In this document: piece by piece, positions 18,517 through 30,744 of the stretch | Numbering within the stretch: the stretch's first letter is position 1 | Layout of the letters: each line of letters opens with the position of its first letter | Assembly (NCBI RefSeq): GCF_020360975.1 | Contig: NW_025408678.1 | Span: forward strand, 2,170,001-2,234,000 | Source of the DNA: Hirsutella rhossiliensis | Taxonomy: Eukaryota > Ascomycota > Sordariomycetes > Hypocreales > Ophiocordycipitaceae | DNA: 64,000 nucleotides | Direction of reading: 5' to 3' | Translations under genes and position numbers: made by a program | The notes under the pieces: generated by a model | Seen by the model: only the letters and a program-made list of their open reading frames with translations | Databases searched by the model: none | Told to the model about the DNA's origin: nothing

Positions 18517-21500
18517 CCGATCTACTTAAGGACTTTAAACGGTACTATATAGCGTTCCTTTAACTTTACTACTTATCTATTAGCTACGCTATATCCTTTC
18601 CTTAGCTAGAGCTATACTAAGTCTCTAAGTTTAAACTCTAGTACTTAGTACTTTACGTTATACTACTTTTTTATTCTTACTTAAGCTAGAGTAATTAAGA
18701 TCCTAGCTTAGTCCTAGAGTATCTCCCTATCTATTTATAAGGGGCCTTCTTTAAGGTATCGCCTACTATTATCTATTTATATCCTAGTTAGTAGCTTACT
18801 TAAAGAGGTACTAATTACTAAGGAGTAAGAGTTATTAAGGGTAAGTTAAAGTAGTAGTAACGCGTCGACCTATTAATATAATAAGAAGTTAGTCGTAAAG
18901 AACTAAAGCGCGGTTTTAACTACCTAGTTATATCGTTTTAATAAGCCGTTAGTTTAAGGATACTAAGCTATAGATACTAGTAACTTAAACCTATATACTA
19001 TTTATAGTCCTTTTTAAAACGCTAAAAGGAACTTAGGGTCTTAGTTAAAGATAATTTAAGCGGGAATCCCTTAGTTATAGCGTATTAACTTAGTAAATAG
19101 TGCCTTAGCTTAGTCTTTTATAGTAAACTAATTATAGCCTAAGATAAGGAGCCTTATTTTCGAGAACTAATTAGTTATTATTAATAGTATATTATAGTAG
19201 ACCTTAATAAGCAGTATCTATAGAGTTCGGCCTATAAGGACGTCCGGGAGTCTTATAATAAAATCTATAGCGATCGTATAAAAAGGTAAGGCTAGGGATA
19301 TAATTAAAACTAACTTACTAAAAGCCTTTAACTAGTTAGTTTAGTTCCTATAGTAAGTATTATATTTATTAATAAAGCTATCGATAAGTTTCTTAAGGCT
19401 AGTAATAGCGAACGTAAAAGATAACTCTTTTTATATCCTTTGCCGTTTAAGGTAAAATTTATATATATAGTCGTTAGCGATAATTTCCTTAGCGTAGATA
19501 ATAAGGATATAAAGCTAATAACGACCTTTAGACTTAACTAAGTAAAGTAACCCGTTCTACTAAATAAATAAGAGACCGACCTAGGACTTATTATTTCTAA
19601 GCTACTTTAGTATACTAGCCTACCTAGGTTCTTTTATATATACTCCTTAGATCTTCTAGCGTAGGTTAGGTTAAATAAAGGATTTTATAACTATATATAT
19701 ATATTCGACTAGCGCTTTATCTTTTTAAATATAGTCTAATTCCCTAGGTTTATATTTCCTAGGTATTATAGATAATAGTTAAGATAGTATATTAATAAGG
19801 ATATTTATAGTTCTAGGAATATAGTAAACCTTTAAGGGAAACTAGCTAAGGTACAATAAAGCGAGTATAAGCCGATTATTAGTCTTTATACTGGTAGTAA
19901 ATAGCGATATTTACTTTAAGATTACGCTAGTAGCGGTATAGTTAGTTAATATAACGACCTTTAGTAGTAAGGTAAAAATAATATATAACTAGAGCTTTTA
20001 ATATACCTAAGAAAGATAAGCGACTTTAAGTTTAGTAAGCTAGTATCTAGGTTCTTCGCTAGTTAAGCGTTTACTAAGGTAAAGGATTAGCTAGATACTT
20101 ATCTAGGGCGGGGTCCTTTTTAGGTCCTAGTCTACTCCTAGTATAAGGTAGAAGGCTATTAATATAAAGCCTAGCTTATAGCTAGTATTAATTTATAGGA
20201 ATAATAGCTATTATAGGTTAAAATAGTATAGCCGCGTTAGTTCTATAAGAGCGTTTATAATATCTTAAAAGGCCTATTCCTCTATTAAGGAAGGTTAGTA
20301 TATTGCCTTAAAAGTATATTTATTCCTTACCGATCCTTTAAGCAGCGCCTAACTATCTTATACTTCCTTAAGTATCGCTGTTTTCTAAACTTAAAGCGCC
20401 TCTACCTTCTAAGAGAAGTAAGCTACTAAGTACTATAGCTAGTTACCTAAGCCGAGCTACTTTTCTAGTATTTATAAGGTATTTAGAAACTTTATATCTT
20501 ATAATACCTATACTTATTCTTTAGTATTTATTAGGCTAATACTATTAACTTAAAATCCTAATAGTTCTATAAATAGGGTGCCTAAGAGTAATTTTAATCT
20601 AGCTATAGCTAGGTTATAGTCTATAAAGAGTTAGAAGATAGCCTAGAGGTAATAAATATAGTTATCTTCTATATCTAAGTATATTACGATATTATTAATA
20701 TACTTAAAGGAATATTCTATATATTCTTAAAGGATTTAGTCTATAAATCTTTAAACGTATATAAGTAAGTTCTTATATCCTATTAGGGCTACCGTTAGTC
20801 GTTCTAAGCTTTTATAGCTAGTTACTATAAACCTTTCTTAATATATCTTATAAATAAGGAACTAATAAAAGAAAGACCGAGCGTCTATAGCGGAAATAAA
20901 GCGTTTCCCTTATAGCTTTTAGATTATATCTCCTTAGAGTAGTATTAAGTAAGCGTCTAAGATAGCTACGCTATTAAGAGCGCGTAGGTCTATTATTATT
21001 TAGCCCTTTTCGTTACTATATATAGTTTTCTAGACTATAAATATAAGGTAAGCAAACGGGGTTACCTTTATAGCTTATTCTATACGCCCCTTTTAATATA
21101 GGTCCTTATAGGTTTAGTCGATTAATACCTTATCCTTCTAGCTAAGCGGGTAAGCCCTAAACGCTAGTTTATATAAGTACTAATTTTCTATTAGCGGAAT
21201 ATATATATAGTAGTCTAGGTAGACCTTAATAGTACCTTAGTCCTTTTATAGGGTTAAGAAGAAGGCGACTATACGTTAGATCTTTTCTATAAATATAGGG
21301 TCTTAATTATAGATTTTAACGTCTTCTAAAGTAGTTATTTCTAAGAGGCTATAGTCTTATAAAATCCTAATCTTATAGTTCGGAGTCTATTTATACGTCT
21401 ATAAAGGGAGTTCCTTTTTAATAGACTTAGGGCTCCCTTCTTCTAGGGTTTCTATTAATAGGTTAGTAACTTAGTATAGGTCGCTATATTCTATAGTTTT

Positions 21501-22350
21501 CTATATAGCTAGCTCTTTAGTCGGAGTTACCTTAGCTAGGGTTTCCTTAGGTAGGTTAATCTATAAAAACTATATTTTATTACTAAGGTCTACTAGTATT
21601 CCTAAGTACTATCCTATCTTAAATCTAATATAGCGAGTAGTAGTATTAACCGCTATAACTAGAGTTATACTTTAGATTAGGTTATAGGCTAATAATAAGT
21701 CTCTTAGAAAGAATACTAAGTTACGATCCCTTAGTATATCCTTAATTTACGCTAGTAGGCGTTCTATCCTATATATAGGGACGTTAACGTTAGCTTAGTA
21801 TATAACCTAATAATAAATTACGTAGCCCTATTAGTTTAAGTAAGCTATAACTATTAGGTTACTATATAAGCCGATAAATATTATTCCCTTAGAATTTAAG
21901 ATATTAACTTTATTTAGTACTAAGAAATCTTATCTAAGTAATAATCTTATAAATAAGGTCTAGGCTACCTAGGCGCTAATAGTAAATTATCTAACCTTAA
22001 ATCCTATTCCTTATTTCCCTAGGATATTTATTATTAAGGTCGCTTAACCCTTAGTTTAGCTTTTTCCTATACTAGATAGTAAGACCTACTAGGTTATATT
22101 AAGGGTTATATTATTAAAGTAGTTAAGCTAGTCTTCCTTAATTATAAAGCGGGCTATACTAAAGTCTATATATACGTTTAATAGCTAGTCTAGGCCTTTA
22201 GTTTTAAAGATAGATATCTAAGTATACGTAAACTAAGATAGCTTTAATAGATCCGATATTTTAGTTTATAGCGCCGCTTTTATAGTTAGCTAGTTCCTTA
22301 GTATTCTAAGTAAATAGCTCGGTCTTATAGGTTTTACTTTTATTATATCG
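18517..22350 (-). pseudogene. Gypsy-3 pol: protease region, RT, RNase H, integrase
   Basis: On the minus strand RT begins LAFRAYPLS near 21170, passes KGRIE-AIKVTPFAYLIFIV and GRIIIDLRALNSVA near 20995-20955, then KRFISAIDARSFFYQF, a YVQRFIDQIL-EYIEY block, and YINNIVIYLDIED near 20705-20665 (YIDD changed to YINN). RNase H follows with RGFILIAFYL near 20070. Integrase lies downstream to VVKLKERYI-PFKVLK near 18570-18530, a GPF-type C-terminal motif. The RT wording (AYPLS, DARSFFYQF) differs clearly from Gypsy-1 and Gypsy-2. The protease between about 22350 and 21300 is only inferred by position. Confidence 0.86.
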
Positions 22351-22399
22351 GGAATAAATAAGATCTTATCTTTTATTTCTTTAGTTTCTTCTCCTACGT

Positions 22400-24187
22400 T
22401 AGCGGTAGTATTACTATCTTTTAGCCCTTCGTTCTAAGTAAATAAGATCTAGTTTTATATTTCCTAGGAAAGATAGATCCTACCTTAGTCGTTAGTTAGT
22501 GCCGCTTAAAGCTAATAGGCGAGGTTAATAATAATTAGGTTTTCTTAAGAGCCCTCCTTTAGTTTTAAATCCTAAGGCTATAGTTTAGTTTAAGGACTAG
22601 TTAACTAGTTTAGTACTAGGCCTACGTTTACTTAGTATAGATTATTCTATCCTAACGTAGTTATTATATTTCCTTTCTATTAGAATTATCCTTATTCCTA
22701 GGGTTTCTAGCTAGTTAGTTTAGCTATAGATAAGGTAGAGTTTACTATAGTCTTATTCTTAGTTTCGCGTAACCTACCTTATATACGTCTTTTTACTACG
22801 TTACTTATCCTCCCTTATAACCTAACCGTTAGCTTAGTTTCTAACTATAGGATAAGTTACTTATAGTTATTAATCTAAGTATTAAATAATTCTAAACTAA
22901 TAGGTCGGCGGAATAATTCTTATAGTAATACGTTTAGTTATTAATAGACTAGTATAGTAAGGTACTCTTTTAAGTATAGTACTACTTTTACTTTTTAGTA
23001 AAGCTTTAATATCTATTTATAAAAGTCGGCTTTATTTATAATATCTAAGGTAGTAAATCGTTTTATTTATAACGATCTTAAAGCTACTTTTAGCTAGATA
23101 GTAAAGCGTTTTTATAGTTTAGTATCCTAGGTAGTATATCCTTAGTCTAAGGTATAAAGTATAGCTTAGTCGGATTCGCTAAGATCGCTAAAATACTATT
23201 TAATAGTAGTTCCGCGGAGTAAGCTAAGGATTAGTATTATTAGTTTATTAGCGTATTCCGGTCTATAGATAGCTACTTATTTTAGGGAATCGATAAATCG
23301 ATTAACGCTTTTATATATAATTATTTTCTTAGTTTTTTTTTAAAGATATCGAACGTTATATTAAAGGGGCTAGTAGGGTTAAACTTCCCTATATCTTTTA
23401 GTTTAATATATACTAAGGGTACTTAAGGAGGGTTTATAGTAGTATTATCCTTAGTTTCTCTTACTATAGCTTTTACTAGTAGTTTTATAAGAGCTTCTTC
23501 TATAATTAGTCTTACTAGCTAGTTCGCTAGGGTTATTATCGCGAACGTGCCGCTAAGGGTAGTATTATTTAGAGGTTCTTCCTTATTTTATTTATTATAG
23601 TTTAGCGAATTTTTAGCGAACTTCTAGGGCTTTATCCTTTTAATAAAGGTAGTTAGGGTAGGGTAAGGGAAGCTATACTATACCGATTTCTATATAGCTC
23701 TATTACTTATAGCTAATATTACCTTATTACTAGAACGTATTCTAGGTTATTAATTTATTCCTATAGGCTTTAATAATTAGCTAGGTAGGCTAGTAAGTCG
23801 TATTATAGAAGTTCCGCTCTTAATTCCTTTAAGCGTTATTCCTACCGCTAAGGTAGGCGATCTAGCTATCTTTTATTTTTATAGGTACTTAATAAGAAAT
23901 ATCTTAGAAATAGGTATCTTTCTAACTACTAATAAAAGCTCTATAATACTTAAGCTTTAATATATTAAAGTTCTACTATTATCTAGAGTTCCCTAAGTAT
24001 TTCTTTTATAAAACGAGATTAAGAAGCCGGTATTTATTAGTACATAAGTAAGAGCTTTCTTTCTAAGAAGATATTAAGGTTTATAAGTTAAGGTTAACTT
24101 ATCCCTTTCCTTATTCTTTATCTTCTATTCTACTAAATATAAACTTTAGGAAAATAAATAGTTAAGGGAATTAGAATTACTAATATT
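22400..24187 (-). pseudogene. Gypsy-3 gag and 5' leader
   Basis: The minus frame at about 23300-22860 reads VAIYRPEYANKLI, LSLLRGTTIK-YFSDLSESD, AILYTLD, FTTLDIINKADFYK and VKVVLYLKEYL, a Retrotrans_gag-type helical domain with Trp positions turned into stops. The 5' leader between gag and the LTR (about 23400-24187) shows no other coding trace that I trust. Confidence 0.7.
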
Positions 24188-24892
24188 TATTATATACTAG
24201 TCCCTTAGTATAAGGCTAGTATATTAACCTTACTATTTACTTAGATCCGGTATAAGTCTAATAGGTAATTAAATAGACTAGCTATAATATATAATTAAAC
24301 GTATTATATAAACTAGCTACTATACGTTATTACGCGCGTTAAATATAGACTAGCTATTAGTTTTATAAGTTAAAGTAAGAGTAGTAATAACTATCTATAT
24401 TCTTTTCTACCCGCTTAAGATCTAGTAGGTTCTCTATCTTCTATATATATTATAGCGAGCGTAGGACCTTACTTAGGGCTTTAACTAAGTAATATCTTAA
24501 CCTTATAATTATATAATAGTAGTATAGCATATTAGCGGTATTTCCTAGTATTTTCCCTAGGTAAGTATAGGTATTTCTCTATAATTTCCCTACTATATTT
24601 TTATAGTAACTTCTTAAGGAAATATCGGTATAATCCCTAAGGAACTATTATTACTTAGGAAATTATAGTATATTCCCTATATAATATATCCCTAGGGGAA
24701 ATCTCTATAAAATATCTATATAATCCGCTTAGTTATTATTCCTAGGATTTCTAGGTAATTTCCTAGAGTTTACTTAGTAGCTTCTAAGTTCCTTCTTTCG
24801 TAAAGAGCTTTAAGGAGTTAAGGTAACTTCCTTAAAGGAGGCCGATATCGTTATAGGTACCTAGATTATCGACTATAAGGTATCCTATAATA
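24188..24892 (-). repeat. Gypsy-3 5' LTR
   Basis: 705 bp, paired with 14666-15371; the differences seen are almost all C/T or G/A transitions, so LTR divergence here reflects RIP and not age. Confidence 0.92.
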
Positions 24893-24897
24893 TTAAC

Positions 24898-27650
24898 TAG
24901 GTACTTAAGGGTTTCTTTAATAAGTTTATATTTATATATATAGATAATATTCTTATTTATTTAAGCGGGAGCTATAAAGACTATATATAGAAAGTATAGA
25001 AAGTACTAAACCGCTTAGTAGAGTATAGCTTATACCTAGACCTAGATAAATATAAATTTAGCGTTAAGCGCGTTAAATACCTTAGCTTTATTATTATCGT
25101 AAGTATAAGCGTATAAGTAAACCTAGCTAAGATCTAAGCTATCTATAACTAAGCGACCTTAATATTATAATAAGGTATATAGAGCTTCCTTAGCTTCGCT
25201 AACTACTACTAAGTCTTTATTAAGGCGTTTTTATAGATTATACTACCGCTTAATAAGCTAATAAGAAATAGGGCCCCTTTCTCTTAAGGTCTTATATAGG
25301 TAGAGGCGTTCTAAGCCCTTAAGGACTTATTCTTATAAGCCTTAGTACTATTATAGTAGGACTTTAAAAATCCCTTAACTATAAAAGTAAACTATAGCGG
25401 CTATATACTTAAGGGAACCCTATCTTAAGAAGTAAAAAGGTAGAAGAGGCTTATAGCGTTCTACTTATATAAGCTTACTATAATAAAAAGGAACTACTTA
25501 ATTTATAATAAGGAGATATTAGCAATTATTAACTACCTTAAGTAATAGTAAGTAAAGCTTTATAGCTATAAGAGCTTTAAGATCCTTATAGACTATAAGA
25601 ACCTTAAATACTTTATAACCTAATAGTATTTTTTAGAGCGGTAAGCGCGCTAAGTAAAGTATCTCTTATACTTTTAGTTTTATATTAAGTATAAACTAAG
25701 TAAGGAGGCTATAGTTTTAAACGCCTTTTTATAAAAAGAGTAAGATCGGCTTACTTCTATAAACTTTAATACGTAAGATATATAGATAATCCTAGATAAA
25801 ACGCTCTAGACTTACCTTAGCGCTACTCTATTAAGGGTAGAGGGTAACCCCTTAAGAGCGGCTAGGGTCCTAGCCCCCTTTAAAGGTACGCCCGACTTCC
25901 CTTAGTATATTTTCTAAGATAAGGAGCTCTAACGCTTATAAGACTAGCTACTAGTATAGGATAGTATGTATATAAGTATATACCGTACTATAAAGGTAGG
26001 GGCGCGCTCCGTTAACTATAGCCTTAAGTTAAAAGTCTAAGTAAGCGACTACTATATCGACCCCTATAACTACCTTTACTATAAGGGTAGGCTATAAGTC
26101 TTAAGCGCGTTAGCGATAACGGAGGCTATAGCTAAGGCGGCCCCCTTAAAAGTTAAAGAGTAAGATAAGTTAAAAGGGTAGATTATATAGATAATCTATA
26201 ACTTAAGTATAATTAGCTATCTTAGCTATAAGGGTATATTAGTAGTAATTAGCTAGGACTTTTACTAGCCGCTTATAGTACTATATATTTATTATTTCCT
26301 TTATAACTATAATATCTATAGCCGTTTAAAAATCTAGTAAGCGCTTAAGAAAGGGCTATTAAAGTTACTATTAGTCCTTAACCGGTTCTATATATATATA
26401 TAAATAGACTTTATTATAAACCTCCCCTTTATAGTAAGTAGTAACTATAATCTTTAAGTAATTAAGGACCGTTTAAGTAACGAGGTAGTATTAAAGCTAA
26501 TACTATTTATAAAAGTAAAGGCTTACGCTAAGTACTTTCTTTAGTACTATACCTACTTCTATTAATAGCTAGCCTTAATTACTAGCAATAAGAGTATTAA
26601 TTAAACTAGCCGCTTTTAATAGTACTTTTATAAGCTACTTTAAGTTACTTAGTTACTAAGTATAGCCTATTACTTATAGATTAATAAGGGGCTTAAACGC
26701 TTTAACTAAGAAGTATAAGCTTCCCTTTAAAAGGTAATAGCCTATAATTAAGTAAACTAAAATAAGTAGCTTCTTATAGCTTAGATAGCGCTTAATAGTA
26801 AGTTAAACTCCTTTATTAATATATCCCCTTTCTTTACGCTATATAAGTTTAAACCGCTATTAATATAGCTTATTATTATAAATATAAGTATAACGCGCTA
26901 CTTAGCTAGCTCCTTAAAAGGTAGGGCGTCTACCTTTATATAGAAGCTATAATAAGTTATAGAGTTTTATTAATCTTTAATAGCGTTTATTACTTAAGAC
27001 TAAGAGTAGTAAGCTAATAAGTTAAGGGATCTTATAGATAGGTTTATAGTAAGGGATAAGGTCTAGCTAGACCTCTATAACTATAAGTTAATAAGGCTAA
27101 AAAAGAAGCTTAACTAGCTATATACTAAGTATATAATAAAGAAGGTACTAAGTCTATAAACTATAAAGGTAAAGGGGCTACCCTTTAATATCTATAATAT
27201 AATAAATATCGACCTCTTTTATCGCGCTATTATAAACCCCTTACTAAGCTAAGAGATAGCGGTTCCTTAACTAGCCGCTATCCTTATTAAGGGGGAAGAG
27301 GAGTTCTTAGTAAAAGAGTTATAGGTAGCTTATTAAAAGAATATAAGCCGCGGTAGGAAGCGTAAAGTCCTTATTAAGTAGCGCGGCTACTAAGACTTAA
27401 TATAAGAGCCGGCTTTTAAGTTTAAGGGCGCGGTAGCTCTAGATAAGTTTAAGGCTCTTTATAAGCTAGTAAAGGAGAACGATAGCTTAGCGAGAGAAGC
27501 TACCCCTTTAATAGTAAAGCGGCTAGTACCTTAAAATATAAGGGAGACTACGCCCTACCTTTAAAATAGTAGCGGGGTACTAAGCCTATAGCGGTCGCTA
27601 TACTAGTATAAGCTATAAGTATATATTATAGATACTATAACTATAGATAA
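24898..27650 (+). pseudogene. Gypsy-1 pol, C-terminal piece: RT end, RNase H, integrase, chromodomain
   Basis: It starts VLKGFFNKFIFIYIDNILIYL (the catalytic YIDD reads YIDN) at about 24901-24965. It continues VKYLSFIIIV, ALKDLFL (RNase H region from about 25300), IKVNYSGYILKGTLS, NYLIYNKEILAIINYLK and FKILIDYKNLKYF at about 25575-25615. Integrase follows, with RFYIYI-IDFIINLPF near 26380-26430, VIKDRLSNEVVLKL near 26460-26500 and FINISPFFTLYKFKPLL near 26815-26870. The C-terminus at about 27290-27470 is a chromodomain with ISRGRKRKVLIK-RGY and GAVALDKFKALYKLVKEND. Pol ends near 27650. Confidence 0.9.
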
Positions 27651-27744
27651 TAGGTAGGGCGTACTTAGGTTAGTAGTAGTATAAATAAATCGTATTAGCC
27701 CTTATAAGCGTGCTTAAGGGTATATAAACTAAGCTTAGCTAGCC

Positions 27745-28390
27745 TTCTTTTTTAGTAAGGTCTTAACTATTAAACGGTTATCCTTATCCTCCTCCTTATC
27801 CTTTTCTTTATTCTCCTCCTTAGTATAAGGCGCGGCCCTAGCTTTAAGGGCGCGGATCTAGCCCTTTAAGCTACCTAGCTAAGCGGCGACGGCGGCGGTA
27901 TTAAGGATAGCGGCAGCGGCGGCGGCGGTAAAAGTAGTAAGGGCGGCTAAGGTAGCGGCGACGGTACCCCTAAGAGAGAGAGAGTTAGCGCTATAAGGAG
28001 TATAGGAAAAACAGCTTATATACTTAGGTATAAGGGCGGCGCGCTTAAGGAACTATAAATTATAGTAAGTAGCGGTAGTAGCGGTTAAGGCGCGCTTAGC
28101 CTTATTTTAGTCCTTACCTAGCTCTATAGCACTTTAAGCTATAGTAGTATAAGTAAGAATAAGCAGCGTAACCTTATAGGCGCGGCTAGCCTAAGCGTAT
28201 AAGGAGTAGTAGCTTTAAGAGCGGCCGGCCTAGTTAGTATAAAGGAGGGACTATAAGGTATACTATATATAAGAGGGAACCTTAGGAAGCGCCCTAAGCT
28301 ATAGCGCGCTTATACTAGTATAAGGAGTTAGTAATACTTATAAAAATAAAGGCGGAGGGGCTTATAAAAAAAGGTAGTAAGGACCTATAC

Positions 28391-28488
<98 letters not shown>

Positions 28489-28700
28489 ACGGCTAGTAGT
28501 AAAGAGTATAGTAGGGGTAGCGGCGGCGCGGGTAGTAAAGTTAATAGCCGAAAAGCTAGGTAGCGGGTAGCGCGGAGCGGCGGTAGGCGCGACTAGGGCG
28601 GCAGGGGCAGTAGGTAAGGTAGCGGGTAAGGTAAGGGCGTAATCGATAAAGTTATCGATCTTAGTAAAGAAGTAAGATAAGGTAAGGGAGGATATATTAA
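27745..28700 (-). pseudogene. Antisense reading frame of Gypsy-1, homologous to that of Gypsy-2
   Basis: It lies on the minus strand between the pol end and the 3' LTR. The core at about 28270-28030 reads YI-YTL, then AGRS, SYYSLYA, SRAYKVTLLIL, then KAKRALTATTATYYNL-FLKRAALIPK. It aligns residue for residue, without gaps over the last 54 positions, with the Gypsy-2 frame at 8470-8720. The C-terminus is Ala-rich, then LGSLKGQIRALKARAA, then a Lys, Glu and Asp-rich tail, similar to the Ala, Glu and Asn tail in Gypsy-2. A trinucleotide array (28395-28488) lies in the N-terminal part. Function unknown. Confidence 0.7.
28395..28488. repeat. ATT/AAT microsatellite
   Basis: About 31 uninterrupted ATT units. 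In the antisense frame on the minus strand it would encode an Asn or Ile homopolymer, depending on frame. The unit contains no C or G, so it is immune to RIP. Confidence 0.95.
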
Positions 28701-28941
28701 ATTATTTAAATAACTAACAAGGGTATAAGTTAGCTTATATATAAGCGGTAGCGTATAGCTAAGCGCTAAGAGACTTATAGTTATAGTTATAGCTATTACT
28801 ACTAATAATAATAATAATAATATAGTTAAGAGGAAAGTGTAATAAGAGCGCGCTAGTAAGTTATTTACCTCTTAGCTACGCGCTAAGGTATAGGATTAGC
28901 GTTATAAGGGACCGCCTATAAAGAGAGGGGTAAGGACCTTA

Positions 28942-29969
28942 TATAAGGGTATTTACCCTTAGTATAGGTCTAGGTATTTAGAAGCCTTTTATAATATATA
29001 GCTATACTAGTGCCCTAGCTACCTAGGGATCTTTAGTAATAAGCTAGCTAACTAGCTAGCTAAAAGAGGCTTAGGGGCCCCTACCTAAGAGACCCCCTTA
29101 GTCTTTATTAGCTACTTATAAAGAAAGGTCTAGTAAGCTATTAAGGACTATTAAAAGGGACTTTAGGCTACTAAGGCGGCTAAAGGCCTTAGGGCTAAGG
29201 GCCTAGGTAAGTACTATATATCTATTTAAAAGACCCCCCGCCTAGCCCTTAGCTTAGAAAGGGACCTTATAAGGAGGCCTAGGCCGACCCTCTTAGCTTT
29301 CTACTAGCTCCTCTTTAAGGCTAGCTTCTTATTTCCTTTTTAAAAAGGACTAATAAGGTAGACCGAGACGACTACCGCTATAGCTAAGGAAGGTATATAG
29401 CTAGGCACCTTATCCTAAGGTGCCTAAACTATAGGAGGGAAAGAGAGGTCCTTTACCGGACCTTTAAGAGATAAAAGGGGGCCCTTAGCCTACCTATTCT
29501 CTATAGCTCTAAGAAAGGAAGGGAAGCCCTTTTAACCTTCTTAGCTAAAATAGAGATAGGGATAGCTAAGTAGCTCGAAAAGGAGTAACCTAGGGGCCCT
29601 AGGGCCCTTAGGAGGGAAAATTACTATATAGGAGGAACTAAACTAACCTTTCCTTTATTATTACCTTTATAGCTACCCTTTCCTTAATTAGTTATAAGCC
29701 CCTAAGCTTTATAGCTAGCTAGGACTACTAATAAGGGCCTAGGCCCCTACTAGCCTCGCTATAGCCCTAAAGGCTATATATAAGTAATAAAAAAAAGGTC
29801 TAGGTATTAGCCTAGACCTTAGCTAATAGCGTTATAAGGTAAGGTAGGCTATATATATAAACGCGTATTTAGTAGTAGTAAGCGTAATATATAGTTAGAT
29901 CCTATATAGCTTATTATTATAATATAACGAAAGGCACTTATAGTATAACCCTCTACCTACCTTATAATA
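28942..29969 (+). repeat. Gypsy-1 3' LTR, split by a LINE
   Basis: 28942-28979 and 29809-29969 together match the 5' LTR at 4505-4702. A purine-rich tract AGAGAGGGGTAAGGAC lies just upstream. The gap is the LINE insertion with a 12-bp duplication. Confidence 0.87.
28980..29796 (+). mobile_element. 5'-truncated LINE (RNase H end) with 12-bp target duplication
   Basis: GGTCTAGGTATT occurs at 28968-28979 and again at 29797-29808, and the insert ends in an A-run (about 29789-29796), both hallmarks of target-primed reverse transcription. The + frame reads CPSYLGIFSNKLANQLAKRGLGAPTQE near 29013-29095, the end of a LINE-type RNase H (PGHxxIxGNExADxLAK). It continues ISYLQRKV, AIKDYQKGL and PTLLAFYQLLFKASFLFPF near 29285-29340. 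It resembles the C-terminus of Tad-type fungal LINEs. It is a different family from the LINE at 53185, which ends in a Cys/His-type tail. Confidence 0.85.
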
Positions 29970-29974
29970 CCTAG

Positions 29975-30556
29975 CCTTTATACTTTAAAAGCTACTTAGA
30001 TCTTTACTAAGACTATTTATCTTAAGCGCTATAAAAGGACCTTTTCTTATCCTTTTTACCCTTAGCTTATTAAAGGTAGTTCTAAGTACGCTAATTCTAT
30101 AAAATACTCTTTTTATTACTTCTTCTTTACTATTATAATATTATTATCGCGGCCGTTATACCTATTAAGGTACTTTTAACTTATAGCTATAGCTATAGCC
30201 TTAAGAGCGATAGTTTAATTAAATAGTTAATCTACCTTTTATAGTAGACCTTAATCTACCTACCCTTAGTAAGGAAGATTAAGAGCTTATATAAGAGTTT
30301 TATACTACCTTATATAATAATATATATAGTTATATCCGCTACTAAGAGCGATAGTTTAATATAAAGCAAAATAGCTTAAAAATCTATAGTCGCTATATTA
30401 GTTAAGATAAAAAGAAAGCCCTTAATTAGCCCTATTTCTTTAGCGCTATAAATTACCTTAACTTTAAGGAAGTCCTTACTAATTTATTTAATCTAATAAT
30501 AGTTAAGGAGATACTTATTACTAAGGTTTATATATATATAAAAGTCTTATAAGTAC
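29975..30556 (+). pseudogene. Gene X, second part
   Basis: It continues the frame broken at 4504: TLFYS-LAFIL reads straight across the insertion site. Legible parts include LLRSLLRLFILSAIKGPFL near 29990-30045, IVNLPFIVDLNLPTLSKED near 30220-30275, DKKKALN and YLNFKEVLTNLFNLIIVKEIL near 30460-30520. Stops are TAA or TAG only. It is broken again at 30557 by the second TIR copy; whether it continues after 37268 I could not settle. Together the two parts give about 480 codons with no recognised domain. Confidence 0.45.
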
Positions 30557-30739
30557 TTTAATAGGTCAGATTATACCCTTATAAATATTAGCTATTAAAG
30601 GGATAAGACCCTTAGTACTCTTTATTTAACTTCCTTTTAAGTATACTTAAAAGGTTTATAAAGACCTTAATTATCTAATAAGGTATCTTTCTTAATTATA
30701 GTTAATTCGAATTTTTATTTTTCCCTTTTAAGGTAAAAG

Positions 30740-30744
30740 CTATT
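30740..30744. repeat. Target duplication CTATT of copia D, left copy
   Basis: CTATT at 30740-30744 and at 37077-37081 flanks the LTR ends exactly. Confidence 0.9.

Larger units (their letters stand above)
14666..24892 (-). mobile_element. Gypsy-3, large chromovirus nested in Gypsy-1 RT
   Basis: A 10.2-kb element with LTRs of 706 bp (14666-15371) and 705 bp (24188-24892), both starting TATTAT and ending ATAATA, the RIP form of TGTTAT...ATAACA. TTAAC target duplications lie at 14661-14665 and 24893-24897, and removing the element restores the host RT frame. Order on the minus strand: gag about 23300-22860, protease and linker, RT about 21190-20450, RNase H, integrase about 19700-18520, the integrase tail split by a TIR element, chromodomain about 18005-17880, an extra reading frame 17720-15780, then repeats and the 3' LTR. 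It belongs to a different gypsy clade from Gypsy-1 and Gypsy-2. Confidence 0.92.
4505..29969 (+). mobile_element. Gypsy-1, chromovirus with three nested insertions
   Basis: This is a complete Ty3/gypsy element, opened by Gypsy-2, Gypsy-3 and a LINE. It has a 198-bp 5' LTR at 4505-4702, gag, protease, RT, RNase H, integrase, a C-terminal chromodomain, an antisense reading frame, a purine tract at about 28920-28941, and a 3' LTR from 28942 to 29969 that contains the LINE. LTR ends read TATAAGGG and CTTATAATA, consistent with RIP-altered TG and CA ends. The flanking 5-mers are CTTAG (4500-4504) and CCTAG (29970-29974), one transition apart. Without the insertions it is about 7.4 kb. Confidence 0.88.

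Noticed and set aside
28395..28488. Regular array that could be taken for a CRISPR or a telomere-like repeat
   Set aside because: It is a plain ATT trinucleotide run with no spacers, inside Gypsy-1.
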